NCBI GenBank assembly: GCA_023055355.1
Contig: JALJCS010000037.1
Location: forward strand, 4,464,001 to 4,528,000
Reading direction: 5' to 3'
DNA length: 64,000 nt
Source: Agelaius tricolor
Taxonomy: Eukaryota; Chordata; Aves; Passeriformes; Icteridae
The position numbers and the translations under genes are program-made. The notes beneath the pieces were generated by a model. The model was not told the origin of the DNA. It saw nothing but the letters and a program-made list of their open reading frames with translations, and did no database searches. Shown here in pieces: positions 47,008-59,457 of the stretch (its first letter is position 1; each line of letters starts with the position of its first letter).

Positions 47008-47145
47008 CATGGAATCACACAATCCCTGAGCTGGAAGGATCCACCAGGATCACTGAGCCCAGCTCCTGTCCCTGCACAGACACCCCAACATCCCACCCTG
47101 GGCATTCCAAAATGGTGTCCAAATGCTCCTGGAGCTCTTGGGGCT
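47008..47145 (-). mobile_element. CR1 3'-end fragment, antisense
   Basis: CATGGAATCACACAATCCCT, GAGCTGGAAGGATCCACCAG, ATCACTGAGCCCAGCTCCTG, then CCCTGCACAGACACCCCAAC. It is a different CR1 subfamily from the copy at 45547. Confidence 0.9.
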
Positions 47146-48099
47146 GGGACCGTTCCCTGGGGAGCCCTGGGAGGAGAAGCTGTTGAGAAAGGGTTGCACC
47201 TACTTTGCTCCTTCTCAGTTCACCTTTCTCCAGCCTCCCTGGTGGCACCTTCCCCTCTCTTCCCTGCATTCCTTGCTCTGTCCTTTGTGAACACATCCTC
47301 CTCAGCAGCTCCTGTCACCCAAGGGAGTGCCCTGGGATTGCACCAGCTTTTCTTCAGGCTCCTCTTCCAGCTCTCCAGGCCCCCAGCACCGGGGAAGGAC
47401 AATTTCTGAGGCTGTGGTCCTCTGAAGCTTGGGAGAGGACTCTACACCCTGTGGAGGGACAGGCCTGGGACTGGATATTTCCAGGAATTTTTTCCAAAGA
47501 AAATTATTTGAATTGTCTCCCCTTTCTTTAAGAGGCAACCTGTGGGATTTTCAGTCCGAGAGCACCAAGAAGCTTCCAACTCATCCTGCATCAGAAGAAG
47601 AGAAAACTCTTACTAATTAGACAAGGAATTTAATAAGCCTTGGTGCCCACTGAAGGGCTCTCGCCAGCCATCTTCAAAAAGAAACAAACCAACCAACCAG
47701 CACAAAACCCCTCAAAAGTGCCCTCTGGCCAGTTCTAGAGCCATGGATAGTTCAGTTCTACACAACAACCAGGACAGAAGCTGTGGGGAACCCGGGCAGG
47801 TTTCCTTGAAACCCAAAAGAAGGTCAAATGTCCATGACAGCACTCAGACACATCCCAGCTCTGAGGGACAGGAGTATTTTCTGTGTAAACCACACCAGTT
47901 TGCCCAGTGCCCAAGTCCTGGAGAGCTTTGGGTGGTGTGAGGTGGAGAAATGTCCCTTTCTGGAGCCATAAAGTACCAGGATGGGGCAGCTCTAAAGCCT
48001 TCAGGAGAGCTGAGCCACCAGGAGATCCCTGGGTCACCCCCTCACTCCTCATGGCATGGGTTGGAGACCCGTGGCCATTTCAGTTCTCACCCCCTCAGT
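47146..48099. other. Intronic sequence, nothing recognised
   Basis: Mixed-GC, CpG-poor sequence. No exon or transposon was recognised. Confidence 0.4.
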
Positions 48100-48720
48100 C
48101 ATTTTTTAGTCAAGGAACACAGAGCTCTTTCACTGATATAAATAAATCCTTAATCTTTTCTCTTTGTTTTTCCCTGAATTTCTTTCTCTTTGTTGACATT
48201 TCCACGCTTGAAAATTTAAAGACGCTGGCAGCTATTCCATTATCATCTTAAATTCAGTTTTTAACCTGCATCATTTGTGTGTCGCGGTTTTTATCTGACT
48301 GAATTCTTTTGCTTTTGGCAAAGAGCGCGCGGTTGTTTTTTGTTGGATAAGCCAAATTTTTTTTATATTTGGTTAGACTTTCCTCTTCAAACCATCCTCA
48401 AGATATTCCTAATAAGGACTGAAGGGAATTTGTTTTGCTAATACCTTAGGAATTCTTTGTGGCTCTTGACTATTGTTCTGGTTTGTATTTGAATGTTTAA
48501 TTTCCAGAGGAGAGGCAGGCTGATTGGTCCTGGAGTTTACCTTCTCTCAAGGATTCGGAGCTGCCGAGCGTCCCTTGAGGAATGAACGCACGATTAAATT
48601 CCTCTTGGACTTCCTGAAGCAGAGTTTGCTGTCAGGAAGGGTTATGTGTTTTACTAGACCCAGATAGCTGCAAAAATTAAGTATTTTGCTTTGTTTGTTT
48701 GTTTTCCCTAGATTTTAGCA
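48100..48720. other. Candidate conserved non-coding element
   Basis: An AT-rich, non-repetitive block with retained CpGs in short runs (GTGTGTCGCGGTTTTTATCT, CAAAGAGCGCGCGGTTGT, TGCCGAGCGTCCC, AACGCACGATTAAATTCC), unusual against the CpG-free surroundings. No open frame of note. Confidence 0.32.
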
Positions 48721-50893
48721 GTGACACCACACACACCACCGAGTGCTGCATTATGTATTTTGGGGTTTTTGAAAGCTCTTGCCTCTGTTTTCAAGAGCTG
48801 GCTGCCCTCAGAGACAGGGGGTGAACTTCCCTGAGGCATCTCTCTTCTACAAAACCTTCATGTCCTTTAAATTTATGAACTCCTTAATAATATTGGTATT
48901 TATTGAGCAAATTTCTCCCAGGAAAACCTGAATGGCAGCTACTGTCACACTTCTTCCTGCAGAAGGACATGGCCTTGTGTTCTGATTTCAGTTTATTTTG
49001 GAGGGAGAAAGCAGAGGACGTAAATATGTCCCAGAGAGGGGCAGGGTTTGGGCTGCTTCTCCTGCCTCAGGGATTTCCTTTGTGTGCCCAGTTAGTTTGA
49101 TGTCCCCAGGTCCAAGTGAGTTGGAGCGAGGGCCTCAGAGCCTCCAGGAGCTGCAGCTTCATCCCTGGTCAGAGTAGGAGGGAGCAGCATGTTCAGGGCT
49201 GTGGATGCCAAGAGGGGACCCAGCAGCCTCGTGAAGAAACCCAGCCAAGCACAAGGATGCAGCTCCTGGCCATGGGCAGAACCAGCACAGTGACCACAGG
49301 AACATGTGTGACCTTGCAGGGACCTTGGAGTCTGTGAATCCTGAGGTTCACAAGAGCAGGTTGCATGTGAAAAATGCCCAGAAGCTGTGACCAACTTTTG
49401 CTTTTTTTCTGTTCTTCAGCAAGTCTTCTCTCCTGTACTGCTGAGGGGGGAGGGACTTCCCATCCCCTAAAATAACATCAGGACAGGAGAGGGCAGGTTT
49501 TCCTGTAACCTTTCAGAAGTTAAATGCACACTTTGGGAATTCACAGTGGCATTGGGGAAGATTGTGAAGAGAACTGAAACCTCCTGGTGGAACACGGATG
49601 ACCATGAACCCCTCTGTGACCAAGTGAAAATTTGGGTGTCAGGAATATGAACCAGCACATGGCTGTGTGTGTCACCCAGAGTGCTGGTGGCACCCTTGGG
49701 TGTCCTGCTTGGGTATCCATGCTCTGAAATACGGACAGGCTCCCAAATGGAAAGAATCAAGGATCAGAAGGGATATTTTGGTGTGCACACAGTGTACATG
49801 AAGGAAGTGTTTGCTTCAGATACAGCAGAGGAGGTTTTCTCCCGTGGAGGGGAGATTGCCAGAAAGAGAATCTCCTTTGCAGCAAATGACCAGAGGCAGC
49901 AATCCACACTGGAAGTACAGTGCCTATTCCAGAAAATAATCCCCCAGAGAAGGAATCCAGGATGGGTGATTGTTCCAGCACTTCACACATCAGCAGCAGG
50001 ACATCCTCTCTGAAGGATGCAGGCTCAGGCTGCAGAGGGGCTTTGGCAGAGGCTCTGGGAGCTATGGCAGGGATGGGAGCTTGAATCCCTTGGAGAGGAG
50101 CAGTTCTGGACACTGTGACACAGGAACTTGGGGTGGTGTCTTTGCCTTTCAGGGTGTGAGGGAACATCTGAAGCTGGGGCTGGAGCCTGGAGCCAGGAGC
50201 TCAATTGTAATGCTGGGAAAACAGCTCCTGCTTTTCTGTCTTTTAACACTGCACTTGGAAATCTTGTTGCCTGCTGATGTCTGCAGAAGATGTCCCCAGT
50301 GAAGGACACCAGGCAGTTCCTCTGCTTCCTGATCTTTTCCACCTCCTCCTGGTGTCCCCTGGGCTGCCCCAGGAAGCAGATGAGAGCATTGAGAGGGGTG
50401 GGAAGGCCACCACAGCTCCTTTATCAGACAAGCAGATTTTCAACATACATCCTTCTTTTTCTTGTGTCTGCTTTCATCATCTCCATGTAAAATGAGAGTT
50501 CAATTACATCTGTTCTGTCTATTCCACTTCCCATAGCTCCAGTCATGACAGGAACCTTCTGGTTCTTGTAAAACCATGGCAGACATCTGTAAATTGAGCC
50601 CAGTTTCAGCCTCCCCCATTTTTTGCTTCCTTTACTTTCTGACAGCTGAGGCCTTTTGATTTAGCCTTGGATGAGCCAACTGCACATTGGTTTCCAGAAG
50701 ACAAGGTGGGACATCCCACTGGTGCTGGTGTCCTGCTGGCCTCTGCAGAGGTGCCCATTGCTTGGTCTCCATGAGTGGTTTGGGGTTCTTACTGAACCTC
50801 TTTGGTGCTGCAGATCAGAAGAGCCTTCAAGAAGTGCCCAAACTGTGTTTCAGTTTAACTGGGCACACCCTGTCCTCTGCCAAGGAGTGTCAC
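48721..50893. other. Intronic sequence, nothing recognised
   Basis: Mixed sequence. Overlapping open frames of 100-136 codons on both strands (49669-50302) have no recognisable domains and are not called. Confidence 0.4.
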
Positions 50894-51015
50894 CATGGAA
50901 TCACAGAATGGGTTGGGCAGGGGGGACCCTGAAGAGCCATCCTGTTCCAGCCCCTGCCATGAGCAGGGACAGCTTCCACCAGAGCAGTGTGTGCAGAGCC
51001 CTGTGCAGCCTGGCC
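50894..51015 (-). mobile_element. CR1 3'-end fragment, antisense
   Basis: CATGGAATCACAGAATGGGT, then CCATCCTGTTCCAGCCCCTG, CCATGAGCAGGGACAGCTTC and CCTGTGCAGCCTGGCC. It is the reverse complement of a CR1 terminus. Confidence 0.9.
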
Positions 51016-51776
51016 ATCATTGATATCATCAAGGCACTAATGATCTCTGGGTTTTCCAGCCTGAGTGTTGTTTAGAAAAAAACAAAAGATGCTCCACATT
51101 TGCTGCTGGGGCAGGAGAGCTGTTTGTAGGTGTTGGTTCAGAGTGGTACATCCTCCTCCACATGTGTTTCCTTTTCCTCTCCTTTTGAGGAGCTGATGTT
51201 GAAGACTGATACTTCACTGATCTCACTCTGCCCCTCCCCAAAAACTCAGCAGGATGTGTGCTGTAAAAATAGCCTCATTAGAAGCCATCTGAGTACATGT
51301 GCAATCACAGATGACTCAAAGGGAGCACGGAGCACGCATGTTTCTGTTGCTGTCTTCAGAGAATTACATGACAAATTATTCCTAGCTGGAAGAAATGTCC
51401 TTTTATAATTGGGTTTTTTTTCTCATTCTTTCAGAAGGGAGGAGTGTGTGTTTTTAAGTAGCTTTTAGTCACTTTCATTATTTATGAGGATGCTTCTCCA
51501 GATCAGAAACAGCAAACTGCAAGCGCGAGTTCCTTGTGGCTGCAGCAGCTGACGGGCCCTGTTTGCTTTCAGTCATTGCTGTTCTGCTCATCACAGCCAG
51601 GGAGACCCTGCAGGGACCAGAACAGCCCCACGCTGCAGCCTTCACCCCTTCTCCCCCCTCCTGCCACAGGAGATCAGCTGGAAGGGGCTGCTGGATCTGT
51701 GGGTGGTGTCACTGTGCAGAGGGGACTGGTGTCAGCACCCAGCCTTTCCTTTCTGTGCTTCCCTCGGGAGGAGCTC
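51016..51776. other. Intronic sequence, nothing recognised
   Basis: Mixed sequence without identifiable repeat ends. The 51360-51540 part is AT-rich. Confidence 0.4.
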
Positions 51777-51888
51777 CTGGCATTGCCCTCCTGGCACTGC
51801 CCTCCTGGCATTGCCCTCCTGGCACTGCCCTCCTGGCACTGCCCTCCTGGCATTGCCCTCCTGGCACTGCCCTCCTGGCATTGCCCTC
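51777..51888. repeat. 14-bp minisatellite, eight copies
   Basis: CTGGCATTGCCCTC and CTGGCACTGCCCTC alternate irregularly. Open frames reading LPSWHCPPG on + and SARRAMPGGQCQEG on - come from it. Confidence 0.95.
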
Positions 51889-54800
51889 GTGTTGCTCCCT
51901 GCATTGATGCTGGTGAGGCTTCACACCCAGAGCTGTTCTGGCCCATGTTGTGCTGCATCATCGAGCTCTGCTAAAGCCTGAGGCCTTCACGAGCTGCCAC
52001 AGTGTAGGGCCAAGGAAGCTGTACCCAAGTGGGTCCAGGAACCCACTTTTACCCCTGCCTTTCCAGTTCCTCATGCTGAGGCTTCATTAAGGCCTTCTGA
52101 AATCTCTCCTGCCTTCACACACTTGTGTCTGACATGAAAGTGGCCGTAACGTCATCGGAAGATGAAAGTCTGATGATCAAAGCAGGCAGCAATGTTGAAA
52201 TGAGCATTGTGAGATGGCAGAGCTGGTATTACAGTAATTGGCTGTGTGGCCTACTTAGTGAGAGCAGTGATACATGCAAGTGCAATGTCTGTTTGCCTCT
52301 TTCATGTTGGAAATCAGAGTCTGTTCTGGGAAGTGGAACAGGACCTCACCTGTAGGAGCAACCAGGCATGGAGTGAGCACTGGGATCCCAAGGCTTCTGC
52401 CTCCTCTCCTCAGCATGGAAGAGCCTCTTGGATTGCCAGGGCCCACAGCTCAATAAAAACAGGGCATGGAACAGTGAAGGAGGTTGGTACTTCCCAGGAA
52501 GGGGCAAAGCCATGGAGAAGAAGTTAGATCCCCCCTGTGGAAGGAGGTGGGGTTTAAGCCAGCTCTGCCTGGGCACTCTGCTCCTCTGTGGCCTGATGGC
52601 TCTGAGCAGTTTTTGTGGTGTTTGGAGAACAGGAATATCCTCTTCCCAGGGAACAACAGCCCATGGATGTTTGAATGCAGGTTGGACCTGCAGAGGGAGG
52701 TGCAGCTGACCCCTGGAAGGCCACACTGAACACTAAACCTGCATTGTTTCCTGCAGAAGGGTGGTGGCATGAGGCTGGGGACCTCAGAGCCACCAGGAGA
52801 GGGTGGCCTGGGGACCCGGCAGTGGGAGGTGACTCTGGCAGGTTCTCCCTTGGCTCCTGTGCGCTGCTGTCTCCACCAAGTGGAGGCTCTGGCCATCACT
52901 GGTCCCAGTGTGGCCCCAGCAGTGCCCTGCAGGGATCTGGCAGCCGGGACAGGTCTTTGTGTGGGGACAGGGACGTAGGCACTGCCCGGGTCACACTGGG
53001 GAGTCCTCCTGCCCCCAGCCCCCTGACACAGGACTGACACTGAACTTACCTGACACCCTGAAAGCCTCGAGTCCTTTTCTCTCTGTGCCCTCACCCAAAC
53101 CTGTGAGACCTGCTTGGAGCCTTGGGAGCTGCAGAACTGAAAATTCACTCCTGGTGTTGCTCATCCCCTTTCTGAGCCTTCCCAGCAGTTGTGCCTCAGC
53201 TCCAGAAGAGCTGCCATGGGTCAGGAGTGGCAGAACCAGGCCTGGCCACAGTGGTGCTGAGCCTGATGTCTTCCCTCCCCCAGGCAGGATGTTCCCTGTC
53301 CCTCCCTGTGTCTCTTGGGGAATTTCTGGAGAACAAGCATGTTCCAGATCTCTTGCTGCTTTATCCTCATCTCCAACTGGAGGTTCTTTGTGCTGCTCAG
53401 TATCAGGGGAGGTAAGAATTCAGCACAACACTGAGCAAGTGCAGCATCATGGGCTTGCAAGGACTGATGCAAGGACCAAAGGAGTGGGAATGAAATGAAG
53501 TGTGAAGCTTCCCTGGGTGAACGGCCCTGGCTCAGTGCATGTGTGGCTTGATGCTGTGTGTGGTGGAGGCTGTGATGACTCCTGCCTTCCAAGGAATACC
53601 AGTTCTGCTGGGGCTATGCACGTCCCCCTTTCCACCCTGCCTGAAGCTTTCCAGTGTCAGTGGCTTCCTTTTCCTTCCTGCTTTGCTCTGGGATCTTGGT
53701 ACTCTTTCCCCAGCCTAACCAGGAGGCTTCAGACTCGATCTGCTGTGCCATGAAGATCATTCCTTGAGTCCAGCTCTCCCCTGGACCCTTGGGAACATTT
53801 ATATCCCATTCAGCAACTGAGCTGACTGGTCCTGGTTCTGCTCTAGCCACAGAAGCACAACCTGGATTTCACAGGGACCACAAGAAAGTGATGCTTGCTC
53901 CTGCTGGGAGAGCTGGATTCCACCACTGCTGCCTCCTCCTCCTCTGCAAAGCTGTGCAGCCCCAGCTAAGGCACCAAGTGGCTTTTGGAGAGCTCAGCCC
54001 TGCTCCCAGGAGTGTCAGTGCTGCTGTTTTTATGGTTTTGCTTGTGTTTGAGGGGAACAGCAGGCTTCTCTCATGGTTTGTGAGCCATGGAATCATGTAG
54101 AAGAAAGTTGCTGAAGTATTTGGGGCTGTGTCCTTCTGCACATCAGGTACCTGCTCAGAGTTAGAACATATGGGGCAATGAATTACTGTCAGTTCATATT
54201 TGCAGGGTTATGTCCCACCCAGGAGCAGACATTCCAGCTGGGAAGTTCCTTTCTTGGCAGAGCTGGATCCACAAAGTCAGCGGGCATGAGGGGAAAAGGT
54301 TCTGGGGGTCCATTGGTCTGGTCTGATAATTTATCTATTCCTCAGCTCCCGACCAAGTGTGGCCAGTGCACGTCTGTACTGAGCCCAGGGACCTGGGGCC
54401 AGCCAGACACACAGCTCTGGCTTTGAAAACTCCAAGGGATCTGTTCTCCCTGAGCACATCCTTTGGAAATGGCTGTTCCAGTGGAACACCATCTCTGCTA
54501 ATGTTTTGTGCCTCATTTCAGCTGGTTCCAGCTTCCAGCAATGAGCTTGCACTCAACTCTTCCCTGCCAAGACAAGACAGTATTTTCTCCCCATGAAGAT
54601 GATGATACACTGCAATCAAATCATCTTCTAGTCTTCCCTTTGGTGTGAGGAGGAGACTGGAGCAATTTGGTCTCACAGAGTCATAAAGTGTCATTTCCCA
54701 GTCTTGAACCATTTCAGTGCTGCATTTTGGAACCTCTTCAGCTTTTCTGATCACCTCTGAAACCTGAAGCTTCTCACTGTGTCTGCAGCACATTGGGAGT

Positions 54801-56940
54801 GGCTTCACCACAGATTCAGACAGGGAGAAAATGATCTCCTCCTTCCATCTCAGGCACCTGAACAAAAAATTTGGTCATTCCTTCATCTCAAAACATGGCT
54901 CTCTGTGGTTGCAGTACCACGTGGGTGCATCCACAGCCCTGGACTTGTCTGACTGTGCTGCAGCCACTGGTCTTGGGCAGAGCCAGCTGTGGAGAGAGGG
55001 ATCCACTGGTGGAGTGTCCTGTTCACAGCTTTGCTCACCCCTCCATGGCTCCACCCATAATTTTTAGCTAGAGTGGTGTTTAATTTAATTCCAGAGCATG
55101 AATAAATCTGTCCCACATCAACCATTCCAGGAGTCCTGTGGAAATGCCTCTCTATTCAGGAGCAATGCACATGGCGAACAGCTTTGCCTTGCAGCATGGG
55201 GCCTGTTGCTGATTTGGTTTGTGTTTGAATGTGACCCATGCAAAGCTGGCATCATCAGAAAGTCACTGTATTCTTGCCCCTTTTATAATCTCCTCAGAAG
55301 GCTCTAGCCTCAGTCTCACTGGTATCAGCTTCTAATCCCAGATCACTTGGCTCATGGCTGGATTTTCCTGTTGCTTTGCCCAGGACTGGCAGGTCCCTGG
55401 CTGTGCCATGGATAACTGAGCTCTCACTGCCTCTCCCACCTCCAGCCTCCCAGGGAACTGCCCTGGCTGCCTTTGATCTTCCTCCACAGCCCTCACTGAG
55501 GAAGGAAACATTTTCCTATCTACCTTACTGTTGCCTTTATCAGTGTTTTGCATTTCACACCCTCTGGGTTTGATTGATCTGCAATCAATCCCACTCTCTG
55601 CTGATCCCTGAGTATTCTGTGCTCACTGCCTTCCCTTGGAAGGGTGCTGAGCCATGCCCTGGTGGCTGAGATGGATGGGCCTGTGGCACAGCCAATAATA
55701 TTACCATAAAGCCTGTCTGGTTCTCAACCACATCTTCTCTGTCTCAATCCATCTTTCTCACTTGTAAGAGCCCTGTATGATTTTGGGAGCACGGCAGGGG
55801 GGAGTATGTGTGAGAAGGCAGGAAATGAGTGGGAAGGCAGGTCAAGGCTAATTCTCTCTGTTTGGGGCTATTAATTGTACATTTCATTCCATAATGAGAA
55901 TGAAGGGATGAATAATAAAATCTCTGGCAATAGGATGTGCCTGACCCCATTTGAAATAGGGACTCCATGTCTGTGTGGGAGGTTGGGCAGTAATTACTGG
56001 AGGATTGTTCTCTCTGTTCCTCTGCTCCCCTCATCCCTGTCCTCCCAGGAGCTCCACACTTTCACCTCCAGTTGCACCATCCTGGTTCCTCTGTGAGCTC
56101 CATAACCTGTGTCAGAAACCACTGCAGTTGTTGGTTCTCTAACATTGTAATTCATACTTTGTCCTGACAAACTTTATGATGTTCCAAGCAATGGGATTTT
56201 TTTCTTTGTCACTGTTGCACAATCTAATGATCATCTATAAGTTCAGCCTATTTTTCATTTTGTTACTTCTGCCTAAAAAATTTTCAAATACCTTTGGCTG
56301 TTCCCAATGTTTACATGACTCTAAATATGTCACAGTGGTTTCTGTTTCTGGGTAGTCTGAGCCATTATATATTTAGTTCTGATTTCTGCACAAACTGAAC
56401 CAGCAATTATTTTATCTTTGTATTGCATGGTGGAGTGTATTAATAACCAGTATAAAAAATTGGGGGTCCATAATGAGTGCTGCTAAAGGAGCTCCACTGG
56501 CTTATTCCCACATCCTTGTCTGGTGGGCTCACACCCCCTTTGCCTTTTGCCACCACAGCACCTGTTGATGTTGTTTTACAGCTTTGAGGTGTCCAGTTTC
56601 CTTTTCTTAAAGGGTTTTGAATATTTGTTTAGGTTGTTTTCTCCCAGAATTCCCAGCTCCTCTTTCCCAGATGAAAACACATGCTATTTAACCTGGTCTG
56701 AGCACAGTGGAGCCCCTCTGCCTTTCCTCCTCTATTAGGCTCTCCCTGGCATCCCAAACAGTTGTATCTGTCCATAACGTGGTAGTCTCCCTAAATATCC
56801 TCATCCTCCAGATGATCCCCTTTGATCAGCCCTGTGTATGTTCAGTAAAGCCTCTGAATACCAGGGGATGTCAGGTTGCTTGAAGGGATAAAAGAGAGGA
56901 TGCGATGGAGGGTGGAGATTGCTCCAAATTAAAAATGTCA
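51889..56940. other. Intronic sequence, about 5 kb without recognisable features
   Basis: The longest feature-poor stretch of the window. It is CpG-poor with moderate GC in 52300-54500 and AT-rich in 55700-56700. Overlapping open frames on both strands (for example 52450-53148 minus, 52908-53498 plus) share the same DNA, have no domains and lack flanking splice logic. An old, unrecognised transposon may account for part of 52300-55300. Confidence 0.4.
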
Positions 56941-57048
56941 GGGAATCATAGACTCGTTTAGGTTGGAAAAGATCTTGAAGATCATCAAGTCAAACTGAAT
57001 TCAGCAGTGCCAGGTCCACCAGTGACCCATGTCCCCAAGTGCCACAGG
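56941..57048 (-). mobile_element. CR1 3'-end fragment, antisense
   Basis: GGAATCATAGACTCGTTTAG, GTTGGAAAAGATCTTGAAGA, TCATCAAGTC, then CAAGTGCCACA. It lies about 350 bases upstream of the 257-bp exon. Confidence 0.9.
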
Positions 57049-57395
57049 AGATTATGGCTTTGTGTGTATGGACCAGTGTTGGCAAAACACTGCAGGCAGA
57101 AGTGCTGGAGCTGTGCCTGTGGCCTGCTGGCAACCAGGGCAAGTTCTGTGCTCTTCTTTAGGGATCCAGTGTGTTTATGAGCACTACTGTTGTTTGTGAT
57201 GATTAAGGTTATTTTCATTATTTATCGCTTTTGTCCAGTTAAATTTTAATTACTTATCATGTATGGCAGACATACATTAATATACTTCTTTTAAATATCC
57301 TGCATAAACCAGAGTACCTTGAATTAGGTCCTGGTGATGACAAAAAGAGCACTTGGCATTGAGGATTCACATTGTCTCCTCTCTTTCCCCCTCAG
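57049..57395. other. Intronic sequence leading to the 257-bp exon
   Basis: AT-rich sequence ending in the polypyrimidine tract of the exon acceptor. Nothing else was seen. Confidence 0.5.
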
Positions 57396-57652
57396 GGAGT
57401 GTTTGAAGAGGAGCCCACAGAGCCCCAAAGCCGAGGGCTCCGACTCGGTGACATCTCAGTCCTCCCCCAGTGAAGAGGCTGGAATGATGACTGAGGTGAA
57501 AGTGAAGACAGAGGTACCAGATGACTACATTGAGGAGGTGATCTGGCAGGATGACACCAAAGATTCCAAGAAGAACATCAAGGACGGGCCGGGGGATGTG
57601 CCTGCGGAGATCTGCGTGGTCATCGGCGGCGTGCGCAACCAGCAGACGCTCG
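57396..57652 (+). CDS. ZNF618: ZNF618 internal coding exon, 257 bp (acidic N-terminal region, VKTE motif)
   Basis: This exon has a strong acceptor (CTCTTTCCCCCTCAG) and a GTGAGG donor. The first base completes the Arg codon from 42612, then come 85 full codons and one base of an Asp codon. From N to C the reading shows LKRSPQSPKAEG, a Ser-rich stretch, MMTEVKVKTEVPDDY, EEVIWQDD, a Lys-rich stretch, and DVPAEICVVIGGVRNQQTL. VKTE (exon residues 36-39) fits the sumoylation consensus of hydrophobic-K-x-E. The TEVKVKTE, EICVVIGGVRNQQTL and DGKA blocks match my recollection of vertebrate ZNF618, upstream of its C2H2 fingers. Family knowledge: ZNF618 is a nuclear zinc-finger protein reported to associate with UHRF2 and 5-hydroxymethylcytosine-containing DNA. 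The 3' half is notably richer in CpG than the flanking introns, as expected of coding sequence. The sequence does not show what this segment does biochemically. Confidence 0.93.
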
Positions 57653-59064
57653 GTGAGGCATGGGCCACCATTCCCTCAGGGGCTGTGGGGACAGGGGGAG
57701 GCTCTGGACAGCTGTGCCTGGACACTCAGCTCTGCTGGAGGGCCCAGAGCTGGGGTGAACATCAGTCTTGGGGTTCTGGGTCAGGATTATTGACCTTCTG
57801 TGTCTGTTTGCATCTGGTTGCCCCTAAAGGCTCAGCCAAGATCTGAAAGAAAAAGCTCCTTATCTTCTTTTGGCATGTTCAGGGACTTGCCCATCAGTCA
57901 CCTGCAGCACCTGGTGAGCCCAGGGCTGGGGGTGTGTTTGACACAGATGAGGAACTTGGAAAGGAAAGCCTGAGAACCTGATGACATGTTTTGAGGAAAG
58001 TTGCTCTGAAGAATGTGGATGCTTTCCGTAAATGAGTTGGAGCTCAAGAGCAGGTTTTACAGGTTGCTGTTTGTTTGTTTTCCTGATCACTTCTCAGTTG
58101 TGGGAATACTTTTGACTCTGGGCTGGCTGTGATGTGCCCTGTTCAAAACAGGGCTTCCTGTCCCTACCCTACCTCCTGCTGTGATGAGAAGAAGCTTTTT
58201 CTTTTTTCTGTGAACATCAAACTGTCCTCTCCTCCTGCTCCAGGGAAGGGGCTTCCTGTGGGAACCTGGCAAGGCACCGCTCTTGCACTGTCTCTGTTGT
58301 CCCTGGCCTGGAGCAGGTCCCTGCAGTGTCTCTGAGATCCAAAGACACTTGCTAATAAAAAGAAGAAAGAGCAATTGGACCAGGTTTCCTTTAAGGGACT
58401 CAGGAGAAAGCTGATTTGAGCTGCCCAGCATTGCACTTGGGGTTTTGTTTGTCCTGCAGGAGGAGAGGAAAGAGGAATTGATGTTGGATTTTCTCCTGGG
58501 TTTTGTTGATCATTATCCATACTGCTGGAAGGAAACCCAGGAGATGTCCTTAGCTGGTGATTGTCTCAGAAGCATCGTTGTCCTTCCTGTCCTCCTTTTC
58601 CACCACAGGACAGCCACTAAGGACACCAGGGCAGGAGGTCAGTGCTGTCTGTGCAGGTCTAGGGAAAGCCTAAAAAGTCCAAAACTATTTCTGACATAAA
58701 GATTTTACAATTTGGAAGAAATACTCTGTGTATTTTCAGAGTTTTTGTGCCTCTGCAACTCTTGATCCTTACATGGGCAAAGCTTGATCCCTGCTGCCCT
58801 GGGAGGGAGAGGTGGAGCTATGACTGATGTGCAACAATGGGAGCTTTTCCTCCAGCCACGGCCACCAGCTCTTGGTGAAAGCATCTGCAGTTTGGGTGTT
58901 TGTCCCACAGGACCCTCTTCTCCCCACAGCTCCTGGCTGGGCAGCAGCAGCTGCTCTGCAGTCGGTGTCCCCTGGCAATGCTGGTTTCCAGCTCAGCTTG
59001 GCTGTGTGGCTGTGCAGTGGGGAGGGGGCTTTTGCTCTTGGCTGACTTGGGTGGACTGGAGGGG
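57653..59064. other. Intronic sequence, nothing recognised
   Basis: Mixed-GC, CpG-poor sequence following the donor. No further exon was recognised. Confidence 0.45.
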
Positions 59065-59457
59065 AAACCAGTGAGGAGCTGCTGAGGGCACTGGGATTGT
59101 TCAGCTGCAGCAGAGCAGACTGAGGGCAGAGCTCAGCAGGGATTGCAGCTCCTTGCAAGGGACAGCTCTGGGACAGGGACAGGAGCCAGGGCACGGCTGG
59201 GGCTTGGCCAGGGCAGCTCAGGCTGGAGCTCAGGGCAAGGTTCTTCCCCCAGAGGGTGCTGGCACTGCCCAGGCTCCCCAGGGAATGGGCACGGCCCCGA
59301 GGCTGCCAGAGCTCCAGGAGCCTTTGGCCAGCGCTGCCAGGGATGCCCAGGCTGGGGTTGCTGGGGGGTCTGGGCAGGGACAGGGGCAGGGGCTGGGCTG
59401 GGGGATCCCTGTGGGTCCCTTCAGTTCAGGTTGTTCCATGTTACTGTGATTCTGTGT
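59065..59457 (+). mobile_element. CR1 LINE 3'-end copy, diverged subfamily (about 390 bp)
   Basis: GTGAGGAGCTGCTGAGGGCA, GCAGAGCAGACTGAGGGCAG, TCTTCCCCCAGAGGGTGCTG, GCACTGCCCAGGCTCCCCAG and a GTGATTCTGTG end. It reads as the sense strand of a CR1 3' region from a subfamily not otherwise seen here. Confidence 0.85.

Larger units (their letters stand above)
42613..57395 (+). other. ZNF618: ZNF618 intron between the 44-bp and 257-bp exons (14.8 kb)
   Basis: This complete intron has GTAGGG at its start and CCCTCAG at its end, and splits an Arg codon after its second base. It contains CR1 fragments (all antisense), a 20-bp minisatellite, an AT-rich simple repeat, a 14-bp minisatellite and otherwise unclassified sequence. 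Confidence 0.8.

Noticed and set aside
52450..53148. 232-codon minus-strand frame
   Set aside because: It overlaps several equally long frames on the other strand, has no domain and no initiation or splice context.
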